The translations under genes and the position numbers were made by a program. A stretch of DNA of 64,000 nucleotides from Lysinibacillus sp. JNUCC-52 (GTDB lineage: Bacteria > Bacillota > Bacilli > Bacillales_A > Planococcaceae), in assembly GCF_015999545.1 (NCBI RefSeq), contig NZ_CP065546.1:2099501-2163500 (forward strand), written 5' to 3'. Below the pieces are notes generated by a model that was given only the letters and a program-made list of their open reading frames with translations, was not told where the DNA came from and ran no database searches. This document shows positions 62,690-64,000 of the stretch, in pieces (position 1 is the first letter of the stretch; each line of letters begins with the position of its first letter).

Positions 62690-63079
62690 TTATGGAGTAG
62701 TCATAGTATTACGTTCGTTGACAGTATTGTTGTTTCTATCAACACCGTTTGCATTTGGAACGTTATCATAGCCATTTGAGCCATTTACATCCGCATTTGA
62801 GCCAGGTGTTGTTGCTTCAGGCATTACAGTGCTTTCATTTACTGTGCCATCATTTACTGTACCGTCGTTCACTGTGCCACGAGTGTTGTTGTTTACATCA
62901 CGATCATAGACATCATGATTTCGATTTGGATCTACAACATCTTCCACATCGTTAACACCTTCTCGAACGTCGTTCTTCACGTCTTCCATTGGGGTTTCAT
63001 TCGCTGCATTGTTACCCCAGTTACAACCTCCAAGGAATACTGTAGCAAGAATAATGGTTAAAAAAGACATTTTCCACAT
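62690..63079 (-). CDS. Small low-complexity lipoprotein
   Basis: A 129-residue exported protein with a short hydrophobic signal and lipobox LGGC (Cys19), so it should be lipid-anchored outside the membrane. The mature part is rich in Asn, Asp, Val and Thr with short repeats (TVNDG, TVNDG, TVNES) and is probably unstructured. No domain is recognised. An AGAGGAGG site precedes the ATG. It is a single gene with its own terminator. Confidence 0.75.
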   Translation of the reverse strand: MWKMSFLTIILATVFLGGCNWGNNAANETPMEDVKNDVREGVNDVEDVVDPNRNHDVYDRDVNNNTRGTVNDGTVNDGTVNESTVMPEATTPGSNADVNGSNGYDNVPNANGVDRNNNTVNERNTMTTP

Positions 63080-63188
63080 ATTAAAAAACCTCCTCTCTTG
63101 AGTACTATGTCAGCAAATACAACTTGTGCATTTGTGATCCTACATAGATTGCCCGGGAAAGGAGGGAACTATCCGATTTTTGTACAAA

Positions 63189-63572
63189 CTATTTTTGTTT
63201 TTCTTTTAGCAACTGCTCAATATAAGCTGCTTCTGCTTTACAGTTATAGGTATAGTTTGTACCTAGCTCTTTTTGTAAAGCATCGATTGTTTCGATCTGC
63301 TTAGCAGTTGGTTCTTCATTTAAAATTTTTGCAATTACTTCATCGATTTTTTGTGCCATTTCTTCATGGAATTCAGTACTCATCAAAACATCGGCTGGGA
63401 TTTTTTCGATCCAAGCGGCATTTTCCTGAAAATAAGACTGCCAGCTAGCAATGAAGTCTTCCATAGAAAAGCGTTCTTCTTCCCAACCAATACTTGCTAA
63501 GTATGATTCAAAAGATGTTGAAATCGAACGCGTAATGCTAATTTTAACACCTGAAGACAATTCCTTATACAT
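63189..63572 (-). CDS. Hypothetical protein, 127 residues
   Basis: A soluble acidic, mostly helical protein (SMEDFIASWQSYFQENAAWIEKIP, then EEMAQKIDEVIAKILNEEPTAKQIETIDALQKELG). I do not recognise a family. An AGGAGG site lies before the ATG. It stands between the lipoprotein and fabZ genes on the same strand; in related genomes small unknown genes also occupy this interval, but I cannot confirm orthology. Confidence 0.65.
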   Translation of the reverse strand: MYKELSSGVKISITRSISTSFESYLASIGWEEERFSMEDFIASWQSYFQENAAWIEKIPADVLMSTEFHEEMAQKIDEVIAKILNEEPTAKQIETIDALQKELGTNYTYNCKAEAAYIEQLLKEKQK

Positions 63573-63731
63573 CTATATAATCCTCCTACTTTTTAAAAAA
63601 CCTAAAATCTCATGTATTTCAATACAATTCCATCGTATTATTAAAACTATACTAATTTCTGTCAAAAAAAATTAATAATAAGAACACTATTCGACAAGAT
63701 TATTTTATAACTTTTAGCCTATAATTGCAAA

Positions 63732-64000
63732 TTAAGGTTGTTTTGGTTGCTCTGGCCCTATTGCAAATAAAATATCTGCCTCACAAACAAGCTCGCCATC
63801 AACAGTCGCAATTCCGTGTCCTTTACCCATTGAACCGCGCAATTTAATGAATTCCACTTCTAATTTAAGCTGATCGCCTGGTACTACTTGACGCTTAAAA
63901 CGTGCATTATCAATGCCCGTTAAAAACACTAAACGTCCTTGATATTGTTCAGACTTTAATAAGGCTACCCCACCAACTTGTGCCAATGCCTCAACAATTA
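63732..64000 (-). CDS. fabZ: (3R)-hydroxyacyl-ACP dehydratase FabZ (partial, N-terminus outside window)
   Basis: C-terminal part (about 89 residues) of the fatty-acid-synthesis dehydratase. The segment [14 protein letters not shown] holds the active-site Glu of FabZ. It continues with [20 protein letters not shown] and [17 protein letters not shown], both standard for the family. The frame is open through the right edge. The enzyme removes water from 3-hydroxyacyl-ACP in the cytosol. The neighbourhood ywqBA-ssbB-ywpF-fabZ fits Bacillales gene order. Confidence 0.92.
   Translation of the reverse strand, partial: IVEALAQVGGVALLKSEQYQGRLVFLTGIDNARFKRQVVPGDQLKLEVEFIKLRGSMGKGHGIATVDGELVCEADILFAIGPEQPKQP

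Noticed and set aside
61916-62771. Several long overlapping open frames on both strands through the GCGGAAT array
   Set aside because: They are artefacts of a 21-base period that avoids stop codons; they have no RBS and encode only low-complexity heptads.

Overview
The window is low-GC Gram-positive chromosome. The run ywqB-like, ywqA-like (SNF2), ssbB-like, ywpF-like and fabZ at the right end matches Bacillaceae/Planococcaceae gene content. The many SLH-domain wall proteins, the ManNAc/ManNAcA wall-polymer genes and the long S-layer genes point to Lysinibacillus or a close relative (Bacillus sphaericus group). This assignment is inference; no rRNA gene is present.

Left part (1-11 kb). A minus-strand operon reads SDR, GcvPA-like, GcvPB-like, SDR, amino-acid ABC transporter (binding lipoprotein, permease, ATPase) and an M20 amidohydrolase of RocB type. 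A textbook -24/-12 sigma-54 promoter precedes it. A sigma-54 activator with GAFTGA motif and a cysteine-bearing sensor domain lies 1.8 kb upstream. Between operon and activator sit a 17-bp palindrome (candidate enhancer), a serine-recombinase remnant and an Abi/HEPN defence gene. The GcvP-like pair has changed signature motifs and no GcvH or GcvT nearby, so the operon probably degrades an amino acid other than glycine.

Middle (11-39 kb). This is a cell-surface region: SLH-CAP protein, small SLH protein, a 1160-residue helical-repeat secreted protein, membrane protein plus HlyD-like adaptor, glycosyltransferase with TPRs, SLH protein, S-layer protein, MBOAT/DHHW acyltransferase pair, LysR regulator with divergent zinc alcohol dehydrogenase, acyltransferase-3 protein, and a 1586-residue secreted protein carrying two nuclease domains.

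Main discovery (39.6-49.4 kb). Two S-layer genes face each other and share a 900-bp inverted repeat with no difference found, codon-aligned from codon 11. The minus-strand copy has promoter, RBS, start codon and first ten codons. The plus-strand copy has none of these and sits behind a strong terminator. Between them lie an XRE-type regulator, a tyrosine recombinase with all catalytic residues, and a decayed IS200-like element. Inversion would place the other variable region behind the single promoter, so this looks like an S-layer antigenic or phase-variation switch.

Right part (49.7-64 kb). UDP-ManNAc dehydrogenase and a TagA-type ManNAc transferase (wall-polymer synthesis) are followed by two NERD-domain proteins, a divergent flagellin, an IDEAL-domain protein, SWIM and SNF2 proteins, SSB, YwpF-like protein, a lipoprotein and FabZ. 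Across the window there are at least seven tandem arrays with a 21-bp period, usually beside stop codons or terminators; one array is translated as the tail of a NERD protein.
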